Shown: positions 28,556 to 38,030, counted from the stretch's first letter. The stretch: 64,000 bases of DNA from Salinicola endophyticus (GCF_003206575.1 NZ_PZJO01000003.1:344436-408435); one strand, 5' to 3'. The notes: a model not told the origin generated them from the letters alone. Numbers and translations are program-made.

Positions 28556-29421
28556 GTGCCGTCGCCGGCCGTCGCTTCACGCTCGCGCGGGCCTTGCTCT
28601 ATACGATTCTGTTGCTCTTCGCGGTCGTCTATCTGATGCCGCTCTACGTGATGCTGACCACCTCGTTCAAGACCCTCGAGGAGATCCATCAGGGCAACAT
28701 GCTGGCACTGCCTGGGCAGTGGACGCTGGCGCCGTGGCGCGAGGCGTGGGGGAGTGCCTGCATCGGCCTGGAGTGCAGCGGGATCCATGGCTACTTCTTC
28801 AACAGCATCAAGATCGTGGTGCCGGCGGTGCTGATCTCCGGCCTGCTCGGGGCCTTCAACGGTTATGTGCTGACCAAGTGGCGCTTTCGCGGGCACAAGA
28901 TCGTGTTCGGGCTGATGCTGTTCAGCTGCTTCATCCCGTTCCAGATCATCCTGCTGCCGATGGCGCGGGTACTGGGCATTCTGCACCTGGCCAACAGCAC
29001 CGCCGGCCTGGTGCTGGTGCATATCGTCTACGGGATCGGCTTCACCACGCTGTTCTTCCGCAACTTCTACGCCGCCTTCCCGGATGAGCTGGTGCGCGCC
29101 GCCAAGCTCGATGGAGCCGGCTTCTTCACGCTCTTCTTTCGCATACTCCTGCCGGCCTCGGTGCCGATCATCGTGGTCACCGTGATCTGGCAGTTCACCA
29201 ACGTCTGGAACGACTTCCTGTTCGGGGTCTCTTTCGCCTCCGGCGACAGCGCGCCGATCACGGTGGCGCTCAACAACCTGGTCAATAGCTCCACCGGGGT
29301 GAAGGCCTACAACGTCAACATGGCAGCGGCGATGGTGGCGGCGGTGCCCACCCTCATCGTCTACGTCCTCGCGGGCAAGTACTTCCTGCGCGGGCTGATG
29401 TCGGGATCGGTCAAGGGCTGA
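28552..29421 (+). CDS. gtsC: Sugar ABC transporter permease, GtsC-like
   Basis: This 289-residue permease has six predicted helices and the EAA loop PDELVRAAKLDGAGFFTLFF in its second half. It overlaps gtsB by 4 bp and lies 7 bp before the ATPase gene. The N-terminal YLMPLYVMLTTSFKTLEEI pattern is usual for the MalG/GtsC family. Confidence 0.9.
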   Translation: MSAVAGRRFTLARALLYTILLLFAVVYLMPLYVMLTTSFKTLEEIHQGNMLALPGQWTLAPWREAWGSACIGLECSGIHGYFFNSIKIVVPAVLISGLLGAFNGYVLTKWRFRGHKIVFGLMLFSCFIPFQIILLPMARVLGILHLANSTAGLVLVHIVYGIGFTTLFFRNFYAAFPDELVRAAKLDGAGFFTLFFRILLPASVPIIVVTVIWQFTNVWNDFLFGVSFASGDSAPITVALNNLVNSSTGVKAYNVNMAAAMVAAVPTLIVYVLAGKYFLRGLMSGSVKG

Positions 29422-29428
29422 AAGAGAC

Positions 29429-30562
29429 ATGAGTTTTCTGCACATTCACAACGTCCACAAGCGCTTCGGCTCGACCCCGGTGCTCAAGGGGGTCGATATC
29501 GCGATCGCCCAGGGCGACTTCCTGGTGCTGGTGGGGCCCTCGGGCTGCGGCAAGTCGACCCTGCTCAACATGATCGCCGGGCTCGATACCCTGAGCGATG
29601 GCGAGCTGCTGCTCGATGGCGTGCGCATCAACGACCTGCCGCCGGCCAAGCGCGACATCGCCATGGTGTTCCAGTCCTATGCGCTCTATCCGAGCATGAC
29701 CGTGGCCGGCAACATCGGCTTCGGCCTGGAGATGCGCAAGGTGCCGCGCAAGGCGCGCCGCGAGGCGATCGAGCGGGTGGCGCGGCTGCTGCAGATCGAG
29801 AATCTGCTGTCGCGCAAGCCGTCTCAGCTCTCTGGTGGCCAGCGTCAGCGCGTGGCAATGGGGCGGGCGCTGGTGCGCGAGCCGCAGCTGTTCCTGTTCG
29901 ACGAGCCGCTCTCCAATCTCGATGCCAAGCTGCGGGTCGACATGCGTACCGAGATCAAGCAGCTGCATCAGCGCCTGCGGACCACGATCGTCTATGTCAC
30001 CCACGATCAGATCGAGGCGATGACGCTGGCCACGCGGATCGCGGTGATGCGCGGCGGCGAGCTGCAGCAGCTGGGCACGCCGCAGCAGGTCTACGATGAC
30101 CCCAGCAATCTGTTCGTGGCCGGCTTCATGGGCTCGCCTTCGATGAATCTGATTCCCGGGCGGGTGGTCGAGCGCGACGGCGAACCCTGGGTCGCTCTCG
30201 ACGCCGAGGAGACCCAGGTGCTGCTGCCGGTGCGCCGCGACCGTGACGCCCTGCGTCAGTGGTACGACCGCGAGGTGGTGGTGGGGCTGCGCCCGGAGGC
30301 GATCACCGACCCGGCCAGCGCCGATCGCCGCGAGGGCGACGTCCACGAAGCCGAGCTGCCGGTGGCGCTGGTCGAACCTACCGGTGCCGATCTCTACGTG
30401 GTGACGTCGCTCGGCGGCAAGCGCATCAATGCCCGCATGCGCCCGGGCGGGGCGGTCGAGCCGGGCAGCGCCGCGCGCTTCGCGTTCGACGTCACACGCA
30501 TGGTGGTGTTCGACCCCGACTCCGAACAGCGCATCCGTTCCCCGGCGCCGGACCCCGCCTGA
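29429..30562 (+). CDS. gtsD: Sugar ABC transporter ATP-binding protein, GtsD/UgpC-like
   Basis: This 377-residue ATPase has Walker A GPSGCGKST, the signature LSGGQRQRVAMGRA, Walker B LFLFDEPLSNLD, the His switch in YVTHDQIEA and a C-terminal TOBE regulatory region, matching MalK/UgpC-type subunits. It energises the GtsB-GtsC channel. It is the last gene of the operon; no clear terminator is seen in the 149 bp before the convergent MocR gene. Confidence 0.92.
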   Translation: MSFLHIHNVHKRFGSTPVLKGVDIAIAQGDFLVLVGPSGCGKSTLLNMIAGLDTLSDGELLLDGVRINDLPPAKRDIAMVFQSYALYPSMTVAGNIGFGLEMRKVPRKARREAIERVARLLQIENLLSRKPSQLSGGQRQRVAMGRALVREPQLFLFDEPLSNLDAKLRVDMRTEIKQLHQRLRTTIVYVTHDQIEAMTLATRIAVMRGGELQQLGTPQQVYDDPSNLFVAGFMGSPSMNLIPGRVVERDGEPWVALDAEETQVLLPVRRDRDALRQWYDREVVVGLRPEAITDPASADRREGDVHEAELPVALVEPTGADLYVVTSLGGKRINARMRPGGAVEPGSAARFAFDVTRMVVFDPDSEQRIRSPAPDPA

Positions 30563-30711
30563 CGCGCAGCCCTGTGGCGACCGCGCGGGTGTCCACCCGG
30601 TGCCGCGCACACCCTCCGCCGAGCACACCTTGTACCTCGTGGCTCTTCACCGAGTCGCCCCCCATCAAGAGAGCGTGACGGCTTACTGTCCCGCTGTCGG
30701 TCGCATGACGC

Positions 30712-32145
30712 TCACGCCTGCTGTTCGACGAAGCTGCGGATCGCCGCCGCCAGCCGCCGACCCTGGTGTGTCAGCGCTTCCCCTTCGGCCATGCCCACCC
30801 CGAGAACCAGACCGCGGCGCGTATCGCCGGGCGCGCACACTCGGCTCAGCGGCCGTACCACCAGGTGGTGACGGTTGAGCAGGTAGTGCGACAGGCGTTC
30901 ATCGTCGAGGGTGGGGGAGAGCTCGACGCTCAAGCTGATATTGGGCGCCGGCGGGGAGACCGCGATCACCCCCGGTGTCTCTACCAGCAGGGCGTGGAGC
31001 TCGCGCTGACGGGTCAGGTAGTCGGCCGCGATCCGGTGGCACCAGCTATCCAGGTCGCCAGCGTCGATGAAGGCGGCGAGCACCGCCTGATCCAGCAGCC
31101 GACCCTCGCGAAAGACCCCGGTACGTACCCGGTTGAGGGTATGGCTGAGAGCGCTGGGCACGACCAGATAGCCCAGCCGCAGCCCGGGGAACATCAGCTT
31201 GGAGAAGGAGCCGATCAGGATGCGATTGCCGCTGCGCGGGTCGAACGTCAATGACTGGCGATCGCCGTCACCGAATTCGTAGTCATCCTCGAGTATCCAT
31301 TCGGGCTCGAGATGCTGGATCAGTGCCTGTTTGTGAGCGTTTACTGACTCCACGCCCAGCGGGTAGTGGTGCGATCCGGTGAAGTAGACCAGTCGCGGTG
31401 CAGGCGCCGGCAGCGGCTCACGGTAGCCGTGGCGGGGGTCCCAGATGGCGTGGTCGACACCCAGGCCGCAGGCCTGGAAGACGTTGCGAGCGCCCCAGTA
31501 GAAGGGCGAGTCCATCACCGCCCGGTCACCCTCGTCGGCGAGCGCCAGAGCGCATAGCTGCAGGCCATGGTGGGCGCCTTCGGTGATCACGATCTGATCG
31601 AGCTCGCAGTGGATACCGCGCCAGCGGGCGAGAAAGCCGGCGATCGCGCGCTTGAGCGGGCCATAGCCCCCCGAGGCGTAGGCGAGCAACAGGGTGTTGT
31701 GAGGTACCGTGACGCGTGAGTAGAGCAGGCGCCAGCGGGCCAGCGGGAAATGCACGATATCCGGCACCCCGGGGACGAAGGCGCCGCTCTGCACCGGACT
31801 GGCGCCGACGTCGCTGAGGAGGCGTTGGGCACGCTGCGAGATCGGCCCGGTTGCGGGTGCGCTGGTATCGGGCGGCGAGCGCTTGTGGACCCAGGTGCCG
31901 CGGCCGTGATCGGTGATCAGGTAGCCCTGCTGGACCAGCCGTTCGATCACCCCGGCCAGGGTATTGCGGGCCACGCCCAGCGATGCGCACAGATCGCGAT
32001 GCCCGGGCAGGCGCTGACCTTTCTGCCAGTGGCGCTCGATCAGCGACAGCAGGGTCTGCTCCAGGCGTTGGTGCTTGGTCAAATGGGCGGGCTGGTCGCG
32101 GTAGCCGCTCTCGATCCGGGCCAGAGCCCGGCGGCGATCTTCCAT
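30712..32145 (-). CDS. GabR-like MocR-family regulator
   Basis: This 477-residue protein has an N-terminal GntR winged helix (GHRDLCASLGVARNTLAGVI) and an aminotransferase-like domain with the PLP-lysine motif IGSFSKLMFPGLRLGY. A GGAGG site lies 5 nt before the ATG. It is divergent from an amino-acid permease and gabT, the gene pattern seen for GabR, which activates 4-aminobutyrate use in response to GABA and PLP. PdxR or another MocR role is possible, as no gabD or pdx genes are adjacent. Confidence 0.82.
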   Translation of the reverse strand: MEDRRRALARIESGYRDQPAHLTKHQRLEQTLLSLIERHWQKGQRLPGHRDLCASLGVARNTLAGVIERLVQQGYLITDHGRGTWVHKRSPPDTSAPATGPISQRAQRLLSDVGASPVQSGAFVPGVPDIVHFPLARWRLLYSRVTVPHNTLLLAYASGGYGPLKRAIAGFLARWRGIHCELDQIVITEGAHHGLQLCALALADEGDRAVMDSPFYWGARNVFQACGLGVDHAIWDPRHGYREPLPAPAPRLVYFTGSHHYPLGVESVNAHKQALIQHLEPEWILEDDYEFGDGDRQSLTFDPRSGNRILIGSFSKLMFPGLRLGYLVVPSALSHTLNRVRTGVFREGRLLDQAVLAAFIDAGDLDSWCHRIAADYLTRQRELHALLVETPGVIAVSPPAPNISLSVELSPTLDDERLSHYLLNRHHLVVRPLSRVCAPGDTRRGLVLGVGMAEGEALTHQGRRLAAAIRSFVEQQA

Positions 32146-32194
32146 GGGTGCCTCCGGGGTGCCGTGACGATGAAATTATGGCGCTTGCCGCGCA

Positions 32195-32226
32195 AGTGGT
32201 CTATCTGAATAGCAGGAGTGGTCTAC
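32195..32226. promoter_or_regulatory. Direct-repeat operator candidate for the GabR-like regulator
   Basis: AGTGGTCTAT (32195-32204) and AGTGGTCTAC (32217-32226) form a direct repeat with a 22-bp period in the gap between the divergent regulator and permease. MocR-family proteins often bind direct repeats on one face of the helix. Confidence 0.5.
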
Positions 32227-32303
32227 TCAGCGTGGCTGGCGGCGGTGATAGCGTGGCGTCAGAGTCGTGCCAATAGCGGCTCATCGACAATGCTTCGGCA
32301 ACA

Positions 32304-32329
32304 ACGCTTCATCAACACGCTTCATCAAC
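32304..32329. repeat. Tandem 13-bp repeat in the permease leader
   Basis: Two abutting perfect copies of ACGCTTCATCAAC (32304-32316 and 32317-32329) lie 22 bp before the permease start. They may be a slippage product or part of an untranslated leader. Confidence 0.6.
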
Positions 32330-32351
32330 AACAACGTCAAGAGATCCTGCT

Positions 32352-33773
32352 ATGTCCAACGCTTCTCAACCCACCGAGTTCGTGCGCGTCCTGGCGCGGG
32401 CCGACGTGCTGGCACTCGCCTTCGGCGCGATGATCGGCTGGGGCTGGATCGTGCTCACCGGCGGCGCCATTCTCGATGGCGGCAGCCTGGGTGCGATCAT
32501 TGCCTTCATCATCGGCGGCATCGCGGTACTGCTGGTCGGCCTGACCTACGCCGAGCTGGCCGCGGCGATGCCGCAGGTCGGCGGCGAGCACGTCTACAGC
32601 TATCGTGCGCTGGGGCATTTCGCCTCCTTCGTCTGCACCTGGAGCATCGTGCTCGGCTATGTCAGCGTCGCCTCGTTCGAGGCGGTGGCGCTGCCCACCG
32701 TGGTCCAGCATCTGTTCCCCGGCTATGCCGTGGGCGATCTGTGGACCGTCGCCGGCTGGGAGGTCAAGGCCAGCTGGGTGGCGGTCGGGGTGATCGGCTC
32801 GCTGATGATGATGGTGATCAACTACCTGGGGATCTCGACGGCGGCGCTGCTGCAGAAAGTGGTCACCGGGCTGATCCTGATCGCCGGGGTGATGTTCGTC
32901 ACCGGTTCGCTGTTCTCCGGTGATACCGGCAACATGCAGCCGCTGTTCGCCAGCGGCGAGCACGGCGCCTTCGGCGGTATCGTCGCGGTGCTGGTGCTGG
33001 TGCCCTTCCTGTTCGTCGGTTTCGACGTCATTCCCCAGGCGGCGGAGGAGATCGATCTGCCGTTCCGCGACATCGGCAAGGTGCTGGTGCTGTCGGTGCT
33101 CATGGCGGTGGCCTGGTACACCCTGATCGTGCTGGGGACCAGCCTGATGCTCGATAACGACGCCCTGGGCGGCAGCACCCTGAGCGTGCCCGATGCCATG
33201 CAGGCGGTGTTCGATGGCGCCTGGGCCGGCAATCTGATGGTGCTGGCCGGGATCGCCGGGATCATCACCAGCTGGAACGCCTTCTATATCGGCGGCTCGC
33301 GGGCGATCTACGCACTCGCTCACTCGGGCATGCTGCCGGCGTTCCTGGGCAAGCTGCATCCGCGCTACAAGACTCCCACCAACGCCATCATCCTGATCGG
33401 CGTGCTCTCCACCCTGGCGCCATTCTTCGGCCGCCCGGCGCTGGTGTGGCTGGTCGATGCCGGCGGTCTGGGGATCGTCATCGCCTACCTGTTCGTATCG
33501 CTGTCGTTCTTGATCCTGCGCCGGCGTGAACCGGAGATGGCGCGCCCTTATCGGGTCAAGGCCGGTGGCCTGGTCGGCGTGCTGGCGGTACTGCTGTCGC
33601 TGGGCATGGTGTTCCTATACCTGCCGGGCAGCCCGTCGGCCCTGGTGCCGGTGGAGTGGGTGGTGTTCGGCGGCTGGATGATCGCCGGATTGCTGCTGTA
33701 CCTGTGGGCGCGACAGCGCTACGGTCGAGAGGTAGGCGATCGTCTCATCCGTGCCTCTTACACGAAATCGTGA
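32352..33773 (+). CDS. APC-family amino-acid permease
   Basis: This 473-residue membrane protein has about twelve hydrophobic helices. The first helix carries the APC pattern FGAMIGWGWIVLTGG, with the conserved glycines that bind the amino-acid backbone, and FVGFDVIPQAAEEI in helix 6 is typical. It lies 88 bp before gabT and divergent from a GabR-like regulator, so GABA or a related amine is a plausible substrate (inference). Confidence 0.87.
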   Translation: MSNASQPTEFVRVLARADVLALAFGAMIGWGWIVLTGGAILDGGSLGAIIAFIIGGIAVLLVGLTYAELAAAMPQVGGEHVYSYRALGHFASFVCTWSIVLGYVSVASFEAVALPTVVQHLFPGYAVGDLWTVAGWEVKASWVAVGVIGSLMMMVINYLGISTAALLQKVVTGLILIAGVMFVTGSLFSGDTGNMQPLFASGEHGAFGGIVAVLVLVPFLFVGFDVIPQAAEEIDLPFRDIGKVLVLSVLMAVAWYTLIVLGTSLMLDNDALGGSTLSVPDAMQAVFDGAWAGNLMVLAGIAGIITSWNAFYIGGSRAIYALAHSGMLPAFLGKLHPRYKTPTNAIILIGVLSTLAPFFGRPALVWLVDAGGLGIVIAYLFVSLSFLILRRREPEMARPYRVKAGGLVGVLAVLLSLGMVFLYLPGSPSALVPVEWVVFGGWMIAGLLLYLWARQRYGREVGDRLIRASYTKS

Positions 33774-33861
33774 CAGTCACCATCGTCCCGTCGATACCCG
33801 TGTGGACGTCCGGGACGGCTCATCGGCGCCATCACGCGCGCCGCCTCAGGAGGAGAGTTGC

Positions 33862-35139
33862 ATGACCAACGCAGAACTCAATGAACTCAAGCAGCGCTAC
33901 GTGGCCAACGGTGCCGCCAGCCCGGCGGTCGAATTCGCCGCGCGGGCGGAGAACGCCGAGCTGTGGGACGAGGACGGCAAGCGCTTCATCGACTTCGCCG
34001 GCGGTATCGGCGTGCTCAACATCGGCCACCGCCATCCCAAGGTGGTCGAAGCGGTCAAGGCGCAGCTCGACCGCGTCATGCACACCTGCCAGACGGTCAT
34101 GCCCTACGAGGGCTATGTGCGCGTGGCGCAGAAGCTCAGTGAAGTGACGCCGGTCCGTGGGCACGCCAAGGTGATGCTGGCCAACTCCGGTGCCGAGGCG
34201 CTGGAGAACGCGGTCAAGGTGGCGCGGGCCGCCACCGGGCGCTCCGGCGTGATCTGTTTCACCGGCGGCTATCACGGGCGCACCTTCATGACCATGGCGA
34301 TGAACGGCAAGGTCGCCCCCTATCGCAACGACTTCGGCCCGATGCCGGGTCAGGTCTACCGTGCTCCCTATCCGGTCGAGTCGATCGGGGTCAGCGAGGA
34401 AGAGGCCCTGCGCCACCTCAAGATGGTGCTCAAGAGCGACGCCAATCCGCGCGATACCGCAGCGATCGTGATCGAGCCGGTGCTTGGCGAGGGCGGCTTC
34501 CACGCGGCGCCCAAGCGCTTCCTCGAAGCGATCCGCGAGATCTGCGACGAGCACGGCATCCTGATGATCGTCGACGAGGTGCAGTCCGGCTTCGGGCGTA
34601 CCGGCAAGCTGTTCGCGATCGAGCACAGCGGGGTCGAGCCGGACATCATGACCATGGCCAAGAGCATGGCCGACGGCATGCCGATCTCCGCGGTGGTGGG
34701 CACCGACAAGGTCATGGACGCTTCCGGTGGCAACTCGCTGGGCGGTACCTATACCGGCAGCCCGGTGTCATGTGCCGCGGTGCTGGCAGTGCTCGAGGTG
34801 TTCGAGGAGGAGCGCATCCTGGAGAAGAGCCAGGCGCTGGGCGAGAAGCTGCGGGCGCGCTTCGACAAGTGGCAGCAGGACTACGCCTCGGTCGCCAACG
34901 CGCGCAACCTGGGCGCCATGGCGGCGTTCGACCTGGTCAGCGACAAGAAGAGCGCGCAGCCCAACACCGAGATGGCGGCCAAGCTGTGCAAGACCGCTCG
35001 CGAGCGCGGGCTGATCCTGCTCTCCTGCGGCCTCTACGGCAACACCATCCGCTTCTTGATGCCGGTCACCATCAGTGACGAGGTACTGGAAGAGGGGCTG
35101 GACCTGATCGAGAAGATGCTGAGCGAGTTGGGCGCCTGA
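33862..35139 (+). CDS. gabT: 4-aminobutyrate-2-oxoglutarate aminotransferase
   Basis: GabT converts GABA and 2-oxoglutarate to succinate semialdehyde and glutamate. The 425-residue protein shows NSGAEALENAVKVAR (phosphate binding), GGYHGRTFMTMAMN, IVDEVQSGFGRTG and the PLP-lysine region TMAKSMADGMPISAVVG. AGGAGGAGAG lies just before the ATG at 33862, which sets the start although the frame is open upstream. Length and motifs fit GabT; other omega-aminotransferases (putrescine, 5-aminovalerate) are possible. No gabD is adjacent. Confidence 0.9.
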   Translation: MTNAELNELKQRYVANGAASPAVEFAARAENAELWDEDGKRFIDFAGGIGVLNIGHRHPKVVEAVKAQLDRVMHTCQTVMPYEGYVRVAQKLSEVTPVRGHAKVMLANSGAEALENAVKVARAATGRSGVICFTGGYHGRTFMTMAMNGKVAPYRNDFGPMPGQVYRAPYPVESIGVSEEEALRHLKMVLKSDANPRDTAAIVIEPVLGEGGFHAAPKRFLEAIREICDEHGILMIVDEVQSGFGRTGKLFAIEHSGVEPDIMTMAKSMADGMPISAVVGTDKVMDASGGNSLGGTYTGSPVSCAAVLAVLEVFEEERILEKSQALGEKLRARFDKWQQDYASVANARNLGAMAAFDLVSDKKSAQPNTEMAAKLCKTARERGLILLSCGLYGNTIRFLMPVTISDEVLEEGLDLIEKMLSELGA

Positions 35140-35189
35140 ACGAAAGATGACCTCTGCCCCGCCTGGCGGGGCGGATACGCCGAAGAGAA

Positions 35190-35222
35190 GCCGACGCTGC
35201 TGTGCAGCGTCGGCTTTTTTGT
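35190..35222 (+). terminator. Intrinsic terminator after gabT
   Basis: A perfect 11-bp stem (GCCGACGCTGC and its complement, loop TGT) is followed by eight bases that are almost all T, 50 nt after the gabT stop. Confidence 0.93.
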
Positions 35223-35240
35223 CTCCATTGATGTGTGTGG

Positions 35241-35714
35241 TTAGCGACTTTCCGCGTCCCAAGCTCGGTGCATGTCGATATGCGGAATGCCGTCTTCCAG
35301 ATAGATATCGCTGACGGGTTCGAATCCGTGGCGGCCATAGTAGGCTCGTAGATGCGCCTGGGCAGACAGCCTGGCGCTGCGGCCGGGCCACAGGGATTCG
35401 ATTCTGTGCAGCGCGGCTCGCAACAGGTCGTGGCCCAGGCCACTACCCCGGTGGTCGGGGTGGATGACGACGCGTCCGATGGCGACCGGCTGAGTGACCG
35501 TAGCGGGTGCCAGCAGGCGCAGGGTGGCCGCGAGCTGACCCGCTGCCAAGATCTGCAAGTGATGCGTCGATGGCGCCAGGTCGCGGCCGTCCAGCTCCTG
35601 ATAGGCACACTGCTGTTCGACCACGAACACCGCCGTGCGCAGCGACAGCAGTGTGTACAGCCCGGCGGGATCGAGCTCCGGCCCGGTTTGCCATATCCAC
35701 TCGTATGACGTCAT
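35241..35714 (-). CDS. GNAT-family acetyltransferase, ElaA-like
   Basis: The 157-residue protein has the ElaA pattern: LYTLLSLRTAVFVVEQQCAY near the N-terminus, then the acetyl-CoA loop GRVVIHPDHRGSGLGHDLL. The acetyl acceptor is unknown. It is divergent from the ammonia-lyase gene. Confidence 0.88.
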   Translation of the reverse strand: MTSYEWIWQTGPELDPAGLYTLLSLRTAVFVVEQQCAYQELDGRDLAPSTHHLQILAAGQLAATLRLLAPATVTQPVAIGRVVIHPDHRGSGLGHDLLRAALHRIESLWPGRSARLSAQAHLRAYYGRHGFEPVSDIYLEDGIPHIDMHRAWDAESR

Positions 35715-35811
35715 CTGTCCCTTTCCTCGGTAGCCGTTGAGAATGACACTGTGGCTGGCATATTACGCAGCGCGCCACGGGGTGTCAGTGGCGAAGGTGA
35801 CAGGAGAGAGC

Positions 35812-36786
35812 ATGAGCCACTTGGCGATCGATTATGACGATGTGGTGGCGGCACACCGGCGGTTGGCGGGCATCGCCCACCACACCCCCGTGCTGCGTTC
35901 GACGACGGCTGATGAGCGCAGCGGCGCAGCGCTTCATTTCAAGGCGGAACATCTCCAGCGGATCGGCGCCTTCAAGTTTCGTGGCGGATACAACGCCATC
36001 AGCCAGTTCGATCGGGGGCAGAAGGCCGCGGGGGTGATCGCCTTCTCCTCGGGTAACCATGCCCAGGCGATTGCGCTCTCGGCCAGACTGCATGGCATTC
36101 GCGCCGTCATCGTGATGCCCGAGGATGCACCGGCGATCAAGATCGCGGCGACGCGGGGCTACGGTGCCGAAGTGGTGCTCTATGATCGCTATACCCAGGA
36201 CCGCGAGGCGTTGGGCCGGGAGCTGGCCGAGGCCGAAGGCTTGACGCTGATCCCGCCGTTCAATCACCCACACGTCATGGCCGGGCAGGGGACCGCGGCC
36301 AAGGAGCTGTTCGATGATGTCGGCGAGCTGGATGCGCTGATCGTGCCGCTGGGTGGCGGCGGGCTGTTGTCCGGCTGTGCCACGGTCGCCAGGGCGCGCT
36401 ATCCGGGCTGCCGAGTCATTGGGGTCGAGCCGGAGGCCGGAAACGATGCCCAGAGAAGCCTGGCCAGTGGCGAGATCGTCTCGATTGCCACCCCGCGCAC
36501 GATCGCCGATGGCGCCCAGACCCAGGCGCTGGGCAGCCTGACGTTCCCGGTGGTGCAGCAGTGCGTCGATGAGATCGTCACCGTCACCGACGCCGAGCTG
36601 GTCGAGGCGATGGGCTTTCTGGCCGGTCGCATGAAGCAGTTCGTCGAGCCGACCGGTTGCCTGGCGGCTGCGGCGGCTTTCGCTGGCCGTGTGCGGATCG
36701 AGGGCCAGCGTGTCGGGATCGTGCTCTCCGGCGGCAACGTCGATCTGAACCGTTTCGCCGAGCTGATATTGCCAGTCCGCGATTGA
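35812..36786 (+). CDS. PLP-dependent serine/threonine dehydratase-like enzyme (possible 3-hydroxyaspartate ammonia-lyase)
   Basis: This 324-residue fold-type II PLP enzyme has the lysine motif GAFKFRGGYNA, the SSGNHAQAIALSA loop and the phosphate-binding GGGGLLSG. It lacks a C-terminal ACT regulatory domain, so it is not biosynthetic IlvA; the size suits serine racemase or threo-3-hydroxyaspartate ammonia-lyase. AGGAGAG lies just before the ATG at 35812, which I prefer over the upstream in-frame start. The exact substrate cannot be read from the sequence. Confidence 0.85.
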   Translation: MSHLAIDYDDVVAAHRRLAGIAHHTPVLRSTTADERSGAALHFKAEHLQRIGAFKFRGGYNAISQFDRGQKAAGVIAFSSGNHAQAIALSARLHGIRAVIVMPEDAPAIKIAATRGYGAEVVLYDRYTQDREALGRELAEAEGLTLIPPFNHPHVMAGQGTAAKELFDDVGELDALIVPLGGGGLLSGCATVARARYPGCRVIGVEPEAGNDAQRSLASGEIVSIATPRTIADGAQTQALGSLTFPVVQQCVDEIVTVTDAELVEAMGFLAGRMKQFVEPTGCLAAAAAFAGRVRIEGQRVGIVLSGGNVDLNRFAELILPVRD

Positions 36787-36805
36787 TGCCGCCACCCGGG
36801 GTGGA

Positions 36806-37114
36806 TCAAGAGGGCGGTGAGCGTTCTTGTAGCAGTGATCGCGTGATCTCCTGCCACTCGTCATCGAGACTCTGGTCCGGCACTGGGCACCCCGCTTGCC
36901 GATACCAGTAGCCGGCGTTGCCGATATCGCCTTCCCAGCGGTGCAGATACGCGTGCACCCAGGCGGCGCGGGCACCGCAAGCGGTCTCCACCTGATCGTG
37001 TGCCTTGGACCACTCGGACTTGCCGGCCCACCACAGGGCGCGCAGCTCGCGCCCCAGGTCGGCGGGGGGAGACGGTCGATCCAGACTGCCCAGGAAGGTC
37101 GTCATGTCGATCAT
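36806..37114 (-). CDS. Conserved small protein of unknown function
   Basis: This 102-residue protein is rich in tryptophan and has a recognisable block, VHAYLHRWEGDIGNAGYWYR, that I have seen in uncharacterised proteobacterial proteins. There is no signal peptide or membrane segment. I take the start at 37114 (MIDMTTFLGSLDRP) because homology-like features begin there, although the frame is open to 37252. It converges on the ammonia-lyase gene with a 19-bp gap. Function unknown. Confidence 0.65.
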   Translation of the reverse strand: MIDMTTFLGSLDRPSPPADLGRELRALWWAGKSEWSKAHDQVETACGARAAWVHAYLHRWEGDIGNAGYWYRQAGCPVPDQSLDDEWQEITRSLLQERSPPS

Positions 37115-37402
37115 GGCGTTTTCTCTCTTCTCTGCCTGTCTGTGTGTCCCACTATCGCCGAGTGAAAATCGGCTCGACACAACGTGGATCAAGTCGACCG
37201 CCGTGAGTCGAACATGTCGAAGGGCAGAGGCGCTGTCGCACGCGTGATGCATCCCCTTTGTGGCGGCTGGCCGCGGGGTATGCCATTGCGCTTCAGGTGA
37301 CCCTGCGACCTAGTGTCGCTTTCGACTAATGACTGAGGGAGTAAAGCCCCGGCGATGCATAGACTGAAGGTATCGTCACGCACCGAAGCCGAGGAGGTCA
37401 TC

Positions 37403-37843
37403 ATGATGCAGACGCAGGAATACCGCGAGCAGCGTCCGATGTCGGAGGCGACGGACTGCTGCGAGATGAGCGCGATCAATCTGCTCGACGACAGCGTTTC
37501 CACCCAGAAAGAGGTGCAGGAGCGTAACGTCATGCAGCTCTACCTGCTCACCGTGCAGATGAGAGCGCTGATGGATGTCGCCTGTCATCAGGGACACGCC
37601 GAATTTCTCACCGAGCGGATGCGTTTCCATACCGAGCAGCTGGGCGATCAGTTCGAAGCCCTGGTCAGAAAGCACAAGGGTTCCTCCTATACCCGCCACT
37701 TCTATGCCCAGCAGCAGGAGCGTTTCAGCAGCGAGATCGATAAGCTGATCGACGCTCTCGCATCGCTGGGCCGCCACTATCGTGACAACGCTGACGCTGA
37801 TAGCGCCGCTCACCAAGATGGCAGGGCGGAACCCCGCGACTGA
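37403..37843 (+). CDS. Uncharacterised helical protein
   Basis: This 146-residue protein has no domain I recognise. An AGGAGG site precedes ATG codons at 37403 and 37406, and a terminator follows the stop, so it is a real single-gene unit. The sequence is mainly alpha-helical in character, with charged, heptad-like stretches between residues 35 and 125, two adjacent Cys near residue 20 and an acidic tail. No signal or membrane segment is present. It sits next to the parS cluster, but no functional link is shown. Confidence 0.6.
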   Translation: MMQTQEYREQRPMSEATDCCEMSAINLLDDSVSTQKEVQERNVMQLYLLTVQMRALMDVACHQGHAEFLTERMRFHTEQLGDQFEALVRKHKGSSYTRHFYAQQQERFSSEIDKLIDALASLGRHYRDNADADSAAHQDGRAEPRD

Positions 37844-37865
37844 CATTCCCTACCCGTTGCCTCCC

Positions 37866-37909
37866 GGCCCGCCGTTGTGTCGTTTCACGACTAAGGCGGG
37901 CCTCTTTTA
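37866..37909 (+). terminator. Terminator after the helical protein gene
   Basis: GGCCCGCC (37866-37873) pairs with GGCGGGCC (37895-37902), with a 21-nt loop, followed by TCTTTTA, 22 nt after the stop. Confidence 0.75.
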
Positions 37910-38030
37910 TGTGCCGGGCTTTCTCGTTGTGTAAGCCACTTCCCACCGTACATTCCCGCTGCGGCGCAGCCGTTGACACGCAAGCATCGCGTTCATGAGA
38001 GGTGACTGCGTGTTCTTTCGGCGCGTTGGA

